From contig CAJQUW010007952.1 in assembly GCA_907163375.1 (NCBI GenBank), forward strand, positions 1 through 64,000: a stretch of 64,000 nucleotides of DNA, read 5' to 3'. Below, piece after piece: positions 1 to 12,167 of this stretch. The position numbers and the translations under genes were made by a program. Every line of letters starts with the position of its first letter. Within the stretch, counting starts at the first letter, position 1. This stretch comes from Prostheceraeus crozeri (taxonomy: Eukaryota; Platyhelminthes; Polycladida; Euryleptidae). Below the pieces are notes generated by a model. That model was not told the DNA's origin. It ran no database searches and saw only the letters and a program-made list of their open reading frames with translations.

Positions 1-394
1 TGGCCTCTGATTTCAAGCTGGAGTTATGCATGTTCTGTAAATCGACATTGCAAGTTGCATAAGAGTCTGATTATACTATTGATAGATTATAGGACCGATA
101 TTTCAAAATGATCAACGTACAGAACGTTTGAAAGGATTTCCTTCTTTGTCATCCTGTCGGCGCAGCATTTTGTAAATTCACTACTGCTGTTGAGTACATG
201 GTCCTTGGACAAGGGCCAACAATGCAGATCACAAATTGGCCTGATAAATATAATGGTAATCAGAAAACATGGAAACCAGATCGTACAAGTTGCACTTTGC
301 CTCAACTAAGTTCCCCCGGTGTGTGCCATACTTTTCATGCAATTTCCATTCTAGGACTTTCTATGGTATTGTTAATTTCTATGCCTACAACACA
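1..394 (+). repeat. Dispersed repeat A, copy 1 (truncated by window edge)
   Basis: This stretch matches 51660-52042 in the same orientation over its whole length, with scattered substitutions and small indels, from CTCTGATTTCAAGCTGGAG to TATGGTATTGTTAATTTCTA. The copy reaches base 1, so it probably continues outside the window. Both copies retain short open frames ending in the same peptide (HAISILGLSMVLLIS), but neither is open throughout and I recognise no domain. I read it as an interspersed element of unknown class. Confidence 0.8.
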
Positions 395-2461
395 ATGAAA
401 TGCTAAGCCAAAGTTCTGAAGCCCTGAGTTCACGAGGGCGCTGACCGTGCTGATGACACGGAATGTCTCCGTCATGATTCTTCACGTTGTCAATCTTTCA
501 CTAGGAGTTGAACATGTGATGTTCTAAATGGTGCATGCTCCGAATCAGATTTCAGTGTCATTTGAGCCGCTGCGTTCAAGTGTAGCATAAATCATTCAAA
601 CATGTTTCCGACACCAACTTCATCGACACAGCATGTCAACAGATGAAACAACTGCGCCCGGTCACTAATCCCATGATAATATGATTCTCTACGCTGTACT
701 GAGATTGGTTTCTATCTGCCTCTATGACTGGCACACTCACTTGGATAATTTTCCTCTGTTCGAAGCCGATCTGTGTAGATACCTTTTTTTCTCACCTGTG
801 ATACTGGAAGGCTACGTCATAAGTTTGACACTTGTTTGAAGCAAAAGGAATAAACCATACAGAAGGAGATAGTTGCTACTTTAAATGGCATTATTCAAAG
901 AAATGTTAGATTTGATCATTCATCTCTCGTTATTACACATTTGGACAAAATGACTCTTTGTTTTCCCAACTAGCATGCCACTGTATCCTAAACTCAAGCT
1001 TGCATGTGGCTACATAACAATGTGATTTTTACAGGTGCTGGAAAACATTAATTGATTGAAAACGAATTGCAGTTGATGGAGTGATGTACCATCTTCCAAT
1101 TATTCCAATTGACTGCAATTATTCACAAGTCAAAAAGCGATTATTGTAAGCTATGCAGCATACTGTAGCCTATATAAGACTACACAATTGATAATATACT
1201 ATTCTGTGGCCTTACTCGTATCTAAAACTCGTTTAATTATAGCCTAGTGAGAAAGTTGTTCTTATGATCTATAGGATTCAATTATGTTTTCATTTAAAAG
1301 TCTATAATGTTTCATATACAGTATGTATCCTAATTTTCTTACAAAATTCAAATTATGGTAAGCCTAATGAAACACATACTATCGCGATGGCCGAGTGGCA
1401 GCGTTTCAGTGTTTGAACAAGAATATATTGCGCTGGTAGAACAAAGGAGAATGTAAATATTAATTATCACTCATTGCTTAACATTGTTATCGGTGCATTT
1501 CCATGCTTAGCAATGCAAGTTAATTCAAAGAACATGCGGAAAATGCAGACATATGATTGCAGGTCTACTTCTGTAAGTGTTATAATGTACCTTTGTAGAC
1601 CTATGTGCTATGGAAATATCTTTTTAAGTATTTATCAATCAAGTGTCAATCATACAATCATTTTGTGGAAAGGTTTCCTAGATTTGGCGATGATAAAAAA
1701 CAATCACAATTAATTGCTTTCTTATGTGATCCAATTAAATTACTTGATTAGTAGCACATATTGGGACCATTTAAACTGCAATTAATTTATTCCAACCCTG
1801 ATTGCGAAAGGTAGTGCCCGCGAAAGTCTTCGAAGGCAATATCTTCCAATTTGAAGAGGCGCATCTTGAAATAAAGCTTGCTAAAGATTAAATGAATCAC
1901 GTACATATTTCTCCGCTGTATAAATGAGATTACTTAAGTAGCGAGAAATTGAGAATTTGTATATAACTTTCTCAGCATCAATTGATGCAATAATGTACAT
2001 ATTAACAAATAAGTAATGGCAGTGCGCGGGAGGACCATATTCAAGAAAATTTTAAAACTAAATTATTCTTTCCCGAAGTGTTTATGCCGCAATAAACGAA
2101 AGATAAAGTTTAGGTACAGAGTTGGCAACGATTCGGGTCCTGGCACTTTCTCAAGGCAGTTGACTGTAATGTATGTAACATATATTAACAAATATTATCA
2201 TAATAAAATCAGTTCTGTAAAATAAAATGTGTTCGATCAGGACTGCTATATGGATAAATGAAAATTTTCCATTGGATTTAAATGTGAAGTTGAAGGCGTG
2301 TATCAACCTTTCGCAACTACCGAATCATATAAATAAAATCAGCATGAGGACCACATATTCGAGCAAATAAACTTCATTTCATTGAAGCAATTTAATTCAC
2401 AAGTTATATAAAGATAAAGACAGCAGTTGGAGATGCAATAATCAAAGTTCAAATTACTTAC
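395..2461. other. Downstream intron or intergenic DNA, nothing recognised
   Basis: The only ORFs here are short, without a recognisable domain or convincing splice signals. If the DUF4795-like gene continues leftwards, this is at least partly its next intron, because exon 3 ends with a donor at 2461. A tRNA A-box-like string (TGGCCGAGTGG) near 1388 has no matching B box. Confidence 0.5.
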
Positions 2462-2545
2462 TGCTGTTAACTTCTTCTTAAGTTGTTCATTTTCGGCCTT
2501 CAAACCCATCATTTCTCTCATAAGATCGTCTACCAGAGACGAGAG
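2462..2545 (-). CDS. Exon 3 of DUF4795/QRICH2-like coiled-coil gene
   Basis: This 84-bp exon (28 codons, phase 0 at both ends) is bounded on the minus strand by an acceptor with a pyrimidine tract (TCTTCACTTTCAG) and a donor GTAAGT. It encodes a leucine-rich heptad segment that starts LSSLVDDLMREMMGLK and ends in a charged ENEQLKKKL stretch. It joins in frame to exon 2 (11994-12167), whose end VDAGEEGMNR leads naturally into this helix. DUF4795 proteins have a comparable VEANEEG...LL...EI...LK coiled coil (family recall, not searched). The donor shows the gene continues to the left, towards or beyond base 1. It was too short to be found by ORF length alone. The exon call is firm; the family name is less so. 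Confidence 0.68.
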
Positions 2546-4989
2546 CTGAAAGTGAAGAGTAGTTACTTGTGAGAGTTCATCAAAATGACTGAAACATGAT
2601 TATCTCAGGCAAGAAATCAATTCATAACAGAAAGTGATTGATTTCGCGAATTGAAGAGATCTTTGCTGATGAACATAAGCTATCATCATTCAATCATGAT
2701 TATTCACATTGGTCTGCCACATCACTAGAAATACAATTTAATTGTTCACTGTCATTATACTGGTGGTTGACTGCATCACGCCCTCAGTATCCACAACACC
2801 GCCTCTTCATCACCTCCACTTACGCAAGCCGAGTTTTCTACTTTTAATCGGCTTTAAACACTTGCTCTATCAGGACGACAACTGCGTCTCACCGGTCAAG
2901 CAGCGTTCTACAAACATTGTCTACTCCACACACTGCTCAAAATCAGCTGCGTCGGGAGAAGTGACAGTTTATAGCAGTCAATCATCGGTCATTATCATTG
3001 ACGAAGTGTTATGATTTCTGTGTCCGATGCCGCGTGTTCATTGGTTCTCATTCAAACGGGGGTCGACAAATAACTATTTCCCACAATTGTCTTAAGACGT
3101 GCGCACGCAGACGGTCAAGCCTCAGGACCTGATGTTAGATCTTGTGAAGTAACTGTGTGGGTTTCAAGTGTTAACTGAAGACAAACTGAATTAATTGAGC
3201 TACTAGTGACCATACGACACCGGTTAGGAACCTTTCTCGAAAACACGAATGATCCGTTTCTGTTTGCTGAAATGATTTGTTCGACTTCTATTTGCCAATA
3301 ACAATAATAATCACACCTGAATACAGGCAGAGTGTGTGCGCGTGTGTGAGTAAGCGAGATAGTGAGTGAGGCAGGAAGGATGCAGAAAAGATCACTATTA
3401 AATGGGTGAAGCCCTTTCGTCGATAGATCATTTTGATTATGACTTCGGTATATTTCGATGAGATATCTACATGTAAAGTGGCGGAATCACTAACACCAAA
3501 AGATTCATAATACGATTCTTCATGTTCTCTGCTAATTAAGCTTTGCTTCAACTGAAGCTGTCACCGAATAGGACCACAACAATTATCACTTTTATGTGCG
3601 GATCCAATGCAACACGCTCTGCCAAAGGCATGAATACACTTGTGAGGCGCATTTATTTATAGGTACAGTTTACAGCATGCTTTATGGAGGACCTTATGAC
3701 CCATCATGGAAACTAAATGCATTTCTGAATTGCATAAAACATTAACTTAGAGAACGCATGTTGAACGCTGAATATCGAAGTCAATAAAAGTGCATCATTA
3801 ACACAATGAAATATCGCGGCATCGATCTGACTTTCCTATCGGGAGTGATTCAAAGATAAACATTTAAACGGATCTGCAGTTTTGAATTGTTCCTGGGGCA
3901 AACACCCGGAAAATACTGATGCATCAAACAGAAAACTCTAAATGTTTCAATTGGTGACCCGGTTTTCTGCTTGATATTTCAGTAAGTGACCTGGAAATTG
4001 ATCTGACGAAAAATAATTTCAGAAATTTTTCCAGGAGGAACCCTTCATGCAGCTCCTTTCCTTGTACATCACTCAAACAATGGTACACGCTGTGGTCGTG
4101 TATACACACTGTAGCCTACAGGGAATCAGCGTTATACCTGCATCTGTACACGTCATGCTCTTTACATCAAGATTCTCTTCTTGATGATCACCAATGACGT
4201 TCATAATTCGACTAGAGACAAGAGAAAGAATAGTCCTTCGAAGTGAATCATTCAGCTATGTAGGCGGCCTATTATTAATCCATTAAACGCTAATATAGTG
4301 TTTCCGTAACATTTCGAGCCACCGTATTCGGGAAGGCGCAGCAACAACGGACAACATTTCGTCTTCATAAACCAGACCAAAGCATAATAGGAAAAATTCT
4401 AATCAGCGTACTAATTTTCTTCCTGTTGAGATTAAGTCCATAATTTATCAAGACAAATGTTCCTCTTGCTCTAAAGCATGTACATTTCAAAGATGATAAC
4501 AATCGGATATGGGGCTCAATACTTATTTGAGTTAAAGTACAAAATGCGACTGATCATCTGCAAGTCATGCAACTGCTGGATTTCCCTGCTTTACTGAACA
4601 GGAATTGTCATTACATCAACATCGCCTGGCGTTTGAAGGAGGCCGAAAATACCTCTCCGATACTCCCAAAATATGCATTGCAATACAAAGTAACTCCATG
4701 CTTGTTTAGACCCCACCGTGCATGGCATTCATATACCGGATATCATCGAGTCCGAATTCAGAGCTCTTACCGTAACCCTTGAGAAAGGTAACGGGGATTG
4801 AAGCGCAGAAATTCCTGTCGCTCGTTTTATTTCACTTTCAAATATTTTGTCTTTTAACATGCAGTGTTGCTATTCATTTGAAATTGGCGGTCTTCAATTA
4901 CCTCCCGTGTGCTGCTATCAATTAAATCGTCTTTGTTCGCGTGACTGGTCAGACAGGTCTTATATAATGTCTGTCACATGATTGACTGC
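2546..4989. other. Intron 2, right of exon 3: nothing recognised
   Basis: Intronic sequence of the minus-strand gene. It holds only short unsupported ORFs. A slightly CpG-richer patch lies around 3020-3130, with no TATA box or coding start that I could tie to it. Confidence 0.45.
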
Positions 4990-6104
4990 TGCCTGTGTTC
5001 CAGTGTTTCATCGTCAGAAGTTGAAAGAATCCCCGTAGTTTCATTACATATTTCAAGAGTTCAGAGCGTAAACACTAACTCTGTTACTGTCTGCCTGTGT
5101 TCCAGTGTTTCATCGTCAGAAGTTGAAAGAATCCCCGTAGTTTCATTACATATTTCTACAGTTCAGAGGGTAAACACTAACTCTATTACTGTCTGCCTGT
5201 GTTCCAGTGTTTCATCTTCAGAAGTTGAAAGAAATCCCGTAGTTTCATTACATATTTTAAGAGTTCAGAGCGTAAACACTAACTCTGTTACTGTCTGCCT
5301 GTGTTCCAGTGTTTCATCGTCAGAAGTTGAAAGAATCCCCGTAGTTTCATTACATATTTCAAGAGTTCAGAGCGTAAACACTAACTCTGTTACTGTCTGC
5401 CTGTGTTCCAGTGTTTCATCTTCAGAAGTTGAAAGAATCCCCGTAGTTTCATTACATATTTCAAGAGTTCAGAGCGTAAACACTAACTCTGTTACTGTCT
5501 GCCTGTGTTCCAGTGTTTCATCTTCAGAAGTTGAAAGAAATCCCGTAGTTTCATTACATATTTCAAGAGTTCAGAGCGTAAACACTAACTCTGTTACTGT
5601 CTGCCTGTGTTCCAGTGTTTCATCTTCAGAAGTTGAAAGAAATCCCGTAGTTTCATTACATATTTCAAGAGTTCAGAGCGTAAACACTAACTCTGTTACT
5701 GTCTGCCTGTGTTCCAGTGTTTCATCTTCAGAAGTTGAAAGAATCCCCGTAGTTTCATTACATATTTCAAGAGTTCAGAGCGTAAACACTAACTCTGTTA
5801 CTGTCTGCCTGTGTTCCAGTGTTTCATCGTCAGAAGTTGAAAGAATCCCCGTAGTTTCATTACATATTTTAGGAGTTCAGAGCGTAAACACTAACTCTGT
5901 TACTGTCTGCCTGTGTTCCAGTGTTTCATCGTCAGAAGTTGAAAGAATCCCCGTAGTTTCATTACATATTTTAGGAGTTCAGAGCGTAAACACTAACTCT
6001 GTTACTGTCTGCCTGTGTTCCAGTGTTTCATCGTCAGAAGTTGAAAGAATCCTCGTAGTTTCATTACATATTTCAAGAGTTCATAGCGTAAACACTAACT
6101 CTGT
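4990..6104 (+). repeat. 102-bp minisatellite, 11 units, open in one frame
   Basis: Eleven head-to-tail copies of a 102-bp unit, very similar to one another, carry a few recurrent variants (TCG/TCT, ATC CCC/AAT CCC, TCAAGAG/TTAGGAG, one CAGAGGGTAAAC). Because 102 is divisible by 3, one plus frame stays open for 382 codons (4978-6126), giving a 34-residue repeat beginning VCLCSSVSSSEVERIPVVSL. It has no signal peptide, no recognised domain, and it lies in an intron of the opposite-strand gene, so I do not call it a protein gene. Each unit also contains a splice-like 38-nt block (see findings). Confidence 0.95.
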
Positions 6105-9100
6105 TAGTCAAAGATGTACATTGTGAGAATATACGGCCGAGAGTCCTCCTGGGTGATATAGGTCATATATCACTTAATCAATATTTACAGGAACATTGCA
6201 ATATAGTTGGCTCAAGTGCCTGTGTTCCTGAAGAAAAGGATGCATTGCTTAAGTCTATCACATCTCCTCAAATGCAGGATGCTGATCGCCACAGGTTAGA
6301 CTCCAGGAAGTCTCGTTGAACACTCCAGCACAATGATAACAATGTTGAAACTGCGTTCACCTTCGAAACAATACCACAACAAGCGAATAAAATATCACTG
6401 CTACGAATATTAAAATGCGAACTGATGCGTGGACATTGAATGGTAGATTTTACAAGAAAAGAGACGACTTTCATGTCTGCTATTTGAATTCCTTGTGAAC
6501 AGACAGCTTCAGTTGCTTCATATCTTTTACTTAATTAATAGACAAATGCAGTGGATCGTTGAATGTATTAAGTGTTTGACCGCATGTAATCACTTGTCAC
6601 ACGATCTAAAGGCACTGATCTTGCAAAACCTCAGATGTCCTTCTGTGAACGTTTACCACTGTCTAATCGTGAACACAGAAACTTTGATTTTCACCGAGAA
6701 CGTTGTGGGCGAAGATTTCACTTCATTACTGAATTATAAAAGCCTTTCAAGGTCTCATTGTCTTGATGAAAGATACGCACACCGGTTGACCAACACTACC
6801 TGTAAAGAAGACCTCACACAAACGAATTTGTTGCCGAAAACAATTTCATGTCACTTTCAATGATTCATCAATTACTTTCAATTACTTTCAATGATTAGAC
6901 AAATCAATTTCAATAAGAATTTAACACGCTCACTTCAGATGTGAATTTCATCAACTTTTGCATCGTTTTTCGCTTCCAATATGACCAGTGCTTTATCCAC
7001 TCCTAGTGGTTCAGGGGGGGGGGAAATTTTCCTTGAAGGGGTTCTGAAACTTTATGTCTCATCAGGCAACTGGCCTGATATAACTGGCCAATATAACTGG
7101 GCCTCTACATATGACATGTCGCTGATCTGATCTGTTCATGAATACTTCAAAAACAAGCCTATATGGTAGAATTCCTTAGTACTTTTTACATAATGTAGAA
7201 AAATTAGTTCATTTTTCAAAAACACAGGAAGAAGGATGAGATAAAATGTTATTGTTCACTTGCTGGAATTGGCAATCGTCTGGCCTTGCTAGAATGCTAA
7301 GTTTCACTTTGGATCCCTCAATGCTGACCAACATTGCATCGCGGATATGATCATAGGGGGGAAGTTTCCCTCCCCCCACAAACAGGGCTGGATAAAACAC
7401 TGAATATCACGCCTCCTCTTGATATTTGCAATTTAAGGACATACCAGAAAGCATTTGAAGTGCTGCATTTATCCGTCAACAATTGAACTTCCTTTCTCTA
7501 ACTTGTTGCACTGACCAAACATGGAGTTAATGGACTATAGAGAACAAAAATCTCAACAGGTTCGGTCCTGTTGAATAACTGTTGAAGGAAGGCAATGGAG
7601 GCAACATCGGCGAGCACCACAGTCAGAAAAAATATCACGGAGAAAATTGAGTTCTTTGGGCAGTTCTCGAAAGTTTTGTAAGGGTTTCTTAATTTACTGT
7701 ACGAAAACGTGTTCTCAAGCAGCAAACGAGATTCAGCAACAAAATATCTCAGTAAGCTCCTGTTTAGGGACTACTTATCAGTTTGCTGGAGCATCTTCAA
7801 CAGCAGACATTCCTCCATAACATTGATTTCAAACTCATCATCTTTCCAAATAGTCAGAGTCAGAATCAGAAATAATCAGAAAATGCTGTGGAATTCTGTC
7901 ATTTGCCCCTATTTTTAGACATCGCTTTGATCAGGTTGGGAAAATGTCACCCGACCGTGAACTGCTGTTTTATGAAAGCCTTGAGATTGACGGGAGCTCC
8001 ATTTGTTGTCTGATTGTCCATCCGTTTCAATTCTGAATGATTGATGAGATTGATATCAATTTTCTCATGCTACAAAACTACTGTGAAATGAACACTCGAT
8101 GGCGACTGATGGATAAATGGCGCTCAGAGAGAGCTACAGAAGAGAGGAATAGGAATTTCAGTAGATTATCAAAAACAACGACGGTTAGTTCAAAGAAGTC
8201 GGAATTTTCATGCGATCGATTAAAGAAGAATCACAAGATTTTTGATGATTGAGTTGTCAGACCGACCATTGCTTCTCCGTCATCTTGGAAAGAATTCGAA
8301 GTTAAATCCAAAATCGCTAACAAATTGACTGTAATGCTATTTGGTCTTGCAAGAATTGCATTAGCTGCAAACTTCTCTTATCACGGGCTCAATTGAAGCT
8401 TGGTTTTCAGAGATAATATTGATGAATTCTTATCCAATATTGAATTAAGAAGGCCCAGTCAATTTGGTGTTTATCGCTGATGTTCTGATGTTCTCTTTCT
8501 ACATCATCGCTGCATTGCCGAATTTCGACGTCAGAATCTGAACTTGCACACAAAACTGTCCGATGCTTATGAATGTATGTGTAGTTTTGCATGCCTTCAA
8601 TTTCATTTTGCAATTGCCTGAGGAAGAATAAGAACTTCACTGCTGTCTTTTCAATGCGGTGTGCTTGGCAGAGCGGTCATTTTTATAACAATACAGATTT
8701 GATGACGCCTTCATAGTTTCATCCTCTTTTAAGTACAATGACAATTCAACTTCTGGGATTTATTTCGATCTAAGTTGATTACGTCGTAAGCAGAGACCTT
8801 TTTTCTATGTCAACTGAAAAATGCGTCTCTATCTGCGAAATTTTGGAGTACAGGAAAAGTTCACAATCGTTTAATACTCCAGAGACAATTGTCTCATGCA
8901 AAAGGGACATGGCGTCAAGTTATTCCAACAATCAACGTGATCATACGACAATGAATCCTTTTGTGCCTCCCACCAGGAGAATTACAGGTGATAACACAGT
9001 TCCCTCACTCAAACCTCGATACTGATGAGGCTTATTAACCAATAATTGACGAATTGTTCACTGAGTTTAATCAGGTTAATTCAAAAAGAATCATCCGATT

Positions 9101-9730
9101 TCATTGAACCATATCCATCTATTGCACAGCATCGAAATAAGTTTTGAAATACTTACAGAGACAATGAGTTTTATACATCACGTTATGAATGGTTTTGTGG
9201 CTCATCATTCCGTGGTGCAGCAGACATTTGCAAAATGTGTAATAACAGCTTTTTCGCATGTTCATGACGAGATGCACAAAACTCATTATCTCTACAAATA
9301 ATTCAAAACTTATTTCGAGGTTGTACTTTAAATCGTTACACAGATGTGGTCCGATGAATCAGGATAACTCTTCTCGAAACACCTTGTTTAAGATGAAGAT
9401 ACTTCTCTGCGATCAAGACGGAGCTTCTCTATTCCATTTACTGTTTGATTTCGTGGTCAACCTACTTCAAAATGATGTGTAAAAATCCTTGTGTAGCCAT
9501 GATTCTCTGTCAAATCAGCCGAATAAGCGCACATCATTCACAGATCCTTAGATTTCTGCAATTTTGACGTAGCGATAACTTCTCCGGCATGGTTTCGTCG
9601 TAAAATGTCAACCAATTGAAGCTGGGACATTCCCATAACGACGTCCAAATGTTTCATAATTTTAATAAACTTATAGTTAATAAGACTTAAGGTTTGCACT
9701 TAAGAGGACAGGTGGTGCGTTCCCACCGGC
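6105..9730. other. Intron 2 interior: nothing recognised
   Basis: About 3.6 kb of AT-rich intronic DNA with several ORFs of 60-122 codons on both strands (for example 6495-6863 plus and 8407-8640 minus). None shows a domain, conserved motif or splice-site support. A run of ten G lies at 7014-7023. Confidence 0.4.
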
Positions 9731-9739
9731 AGACATTAA

Positions 9740-10500
9740 ACGTTCAAGCGCGTCAAACTTTTGACTATCCTAGGACTACATTTTAGAGCCAAACTTGACG
9801 AGATCGGTGTGGACGACCTTCCCACTAGTCCATTTTTCAATCAGCGCTTCTAAAGCGGGGCTGGACCTTACCCCTAATGGTCCTTTGACTTGTGATCCTC
9901 GACAAATGCATGAAGGTCTTTCCCATGGATGAGAATTCCCTTCTCTTTGATTGAAAAACCTAATTCTTTGTTAATATTCGGTCAGATCCGATGGAAGAAG
10001 AACTTCTTCAAGAAGAACATCAGACTTGAATGCCGCTATCACCTGTGGAACATCTCCTTAATAGATTTCACTTGTAACAAACACTTCCTGTGGCAGTTAA
10101 TGATCATTGATGGCCGTCATCACCCATCAGACAATTGTTTCATCAGCTCCACTTTCGTTTAAGGTCACTTGAATTCATAATTGATTCATTCCTCTACCTC
10201 TTTCAATAGCAATCTGATCATCATGTCTGTTGGTTGAAGATAGCGCAAGCTGTGTCTTGATAATTACGGGTCTCTTTCAGTCCCGTGTTGAATCTCTCCT
10301 TCTGTAGAGCTTTAATTAACTCATTCTGTCTCCAGATTTGGTGTGCAATTAGCAGGACGCCTACCTCCTTTCCCATGACACCTGGCGAGTGGCCATTCAA
10401 CTGTCTCTTCACCGATGCTTGCCATAAAGCTTCAGTTCTAACGACAACAAAATACTCATTAGAATGTCAATGGACATCCATTCCAACATTTCATCATTGG
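9740..10500 (-). pseudogene. Coding-like but broken segments, unidentified
   Basis: The minus strand here reads like protein in pieces that change frame. One piece, 10221-10412, includes QIWRQNELIKALQKERF. A second, around 9980-10030, includes AAFKSDVLLEEVLLPSDL. Another frame near 9900 includes IKEKGILIHGKDLHAF, and a further one near 9830 includes ALEALIEKWTSGKVVHTDL. Stops and frame changes separate them, and the composition is less AT-rich than its surroundings. A decayed transposon ORF or retrocopy inside the intron is the likely explanation; I do not recognise the family. Confidence 0.33.
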
Positions 10501-10710
10501 AGGCTCTCCCTATTTTTAATTCTGTACGCAAGTTGAGCAATGACCTTTATCAGATACGGAAGATTGTGGTCAGCCGTGTAACTGATGCGTGCGCTTTGCC
10601 TTCTGCCTGATTTCAGCACTGAATAAGGAAGGTCAGTACTAGATAGAGTTATTTAATCCTTCTGTATGTTCCGTCATAACAATCTTTTCATCATTGTCTT
10701 ACAAGTTGAT

Positions 10711-10917
10711 TTTTTTTTACGGATTTTACGTCACTTTTACCCCTACTGGGGCCTTGGACGGTGCTGACTTAAGTCAGACTTTGTTTGGAGCGCTGTGGTG
10801 CTTTGTACTCCGGATGCCCTTCCTGCCGACTTCCAATGACACTTTCCGGGTTCGACCTCTGGACCATGAGATCGCTAGTCCAAGTACGCAACCACTGTGC
10901 CACGGACACCACAGTTA
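10711..10917 (-). mobile_element. tRNA-derived SINE
   Basis: Read on the minus strand, the element opens with a tRNA-like head carrying an A box (TGGCACAGTGG) and a B box (AGGTCGAACCC), then a body with GGCAGGAAGGGCATCCGG, a string I recall from SINE/LINE tails of several animals, and ends in a run of A. Flanking AGTTGAT and AGTTAAT may be the target-site duplication. A diverged relative of the body lies at 57140-57330. It sits directly beside the Penelope-like fragment at 10924. Confidence 0.75.
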
Positions 10918-10923
10918 ATTAAA

Positions 10924-11849
10924 TGATATTATTTTCAGTTTTTCTGTGCACAAAAATTAACAAAATTATGTCAAAATATATTTCACCGATCTGGCTTCAT
11001 CAATTGAGATAGAAAGAAAAATCTCTTCTTCAGATGGAAAAAAAATCTTTGTGGAAATCGCTAACCCCAAATTCTATATTGAAGAAAGAATTGGAAAGAT
11101 ACATAAAGAAAAGTGGATTCCAAATGAGAGTTATAGAATCAGTAAAATAAGCAAAAAAATCAAAACTACAAAGATCAAATGCGTTCGAGAAGGAGGAATG
11201 CACAGACAAATGCCTAATATGGAAAAATAATGGCAAAGGAAAATGTGATACACCAGGAATATCACACGAAATTGAATGTAAGGATGCAAAGGGGCGTATA
11301 TCGGAGAAACAACAAGAGATGCGAAGGAAAAGAATATGAAGCAATTGAAAGAGAAGAAGGATACATCAAGTTTATGGAGGCATTGCAAAGAACATGACAA
11401 CACACATGAAGAACAGGAATTTTCAATGACTGTAACAAGTGTTCATCATAACGACGTAATGGAGCGTCAAATACCTGACGTTCAGCATCGAAGACGGTAT
11501 TCAGCAGAAATGGTACGTCATGAACAGCAAAACAAAGTGCAACCAACCAAACATGCCTTCAGTAACTATACACAAAAACTAACAAGATATAGGATGATAA
11601 TGAATTGTGAACTATGGAACTACGCCAATCAATGAGCTGTGGTGCATGTACATATCTGTTGGATATCAATATTGACATTGATAGTTTGTATTTCGCATAG
11701 AGATTTCAACTGATTTAGCATTTGATCTCGAAAAATAATTAAATTTTTTGACTTCCTTCTATCTCAATTGATAAGGTCAGATCGAAGAAATATATTTTGA
11801 CAAATTACATTAAGTGTTGTGCGTAGAAAGACTGAAAATAATATTATGT
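10924..11849 (+). mobile_element. Penelope-like endonuclease fragment between ~95-bp inverted repeats
   Basis: The ends 10924-11018 and 11752-11849 are inverted copies of each other; both contain TATTATTTTCAG, TCAAAATATATTTC and TCAATTGAGATAGAA. The interior encodes a GIY-YIG-type domain on the plus strand: GAYIGETTRDAKEKN around 11290-11340, then the 11336-11635 frame with SSLWRHCKEHDN and a later ERQIPDVQHRRR, matching the HC..H...F...V......RQI pattern of Penelope-like element endonucleases. A frameshift lies just before GAYIG. No RT domain remains. Penelope-like elements are known to have repeats in direct or inverted orientation, so the flanking repeats may be element-derived. Confidence 0.65.
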
Positions 11850-11993
11850 CATTGATTTCAACTCATAAGAAAATGATATCAGCGTCTTTACCACATCAAT
11901 CGAAATTACAAAACCATCTTATCACCTTCTAGGATCTGTCCACAGACACTCTAAACAGCCGTTGGAAATGCCTAGCTGACGTGCAGAACTTAC

Positions 11994-12167
11994 CCGATTC
12001 ATGCCTTCTTCGCCTGCATCGACTCTCCGTTTCATGTTCACCATCTGCCACATGTCAGACACAGCACGCTTCTCCGTCGAGTTGCCCAGAAGTTGGTCAA
12101 TTAAATCTTTGTTCTTAGGAAGAGCATTCAAAGTATCTAACTGCTTCTCGACACTGTTCATGCGGTT
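11994..12167 (-). CDS. Exon 2 of DUF4795/QRICH2-like coiled-coil gene
   Basis: A 174-bp, 58-codon exon, phase 0 at both ends. On the minus strand it follows a strong acceptor (TTTTTCCTTTCAG) and ends at a donor GTAAGT. The peptide begins NRMNSVEKQLDTLNALP, has a charged middle, then AVSDMWQMVNMKRRVDAGEE. The DMW...K.RV.A.EEG pattern is what I associate with DUF4795 proteins (QRICH2, C16orf96), which are predicted coiled coils; QRICH2 acts in sperm flagellum assembly in mammals. It joins exon 1 (ending YHTLQ) and exon 3 in frame. Function here is inferred only from that resemblance. Confidence 0.72.

Noticed and set aside
1381-1440. A-box-like TGGCCGAGTGG, possible SINE or tRNA
   Set aside because: No B box follows within the expected distance and no cloverleaf can be drawn.
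4978-6126. 382-codon ORF as a real repeat protein
   Set aside because: The frame is open because the 102-bp unit is a multiple of three; it starts and ends at the array edges, has no leader or domain, and lies antisense in an intron. Kept as a repeat with a note.
6495-6863. 122-codon plus ORF in the intron
   Set aside because: No domain, no splice or promoter support, composition of random AT-rich sequence.
7014-7023. Run of ten G as a G-quadruplex
   Set aside because: A single G run without further tracts nearby does not make a convincing quadruplex.
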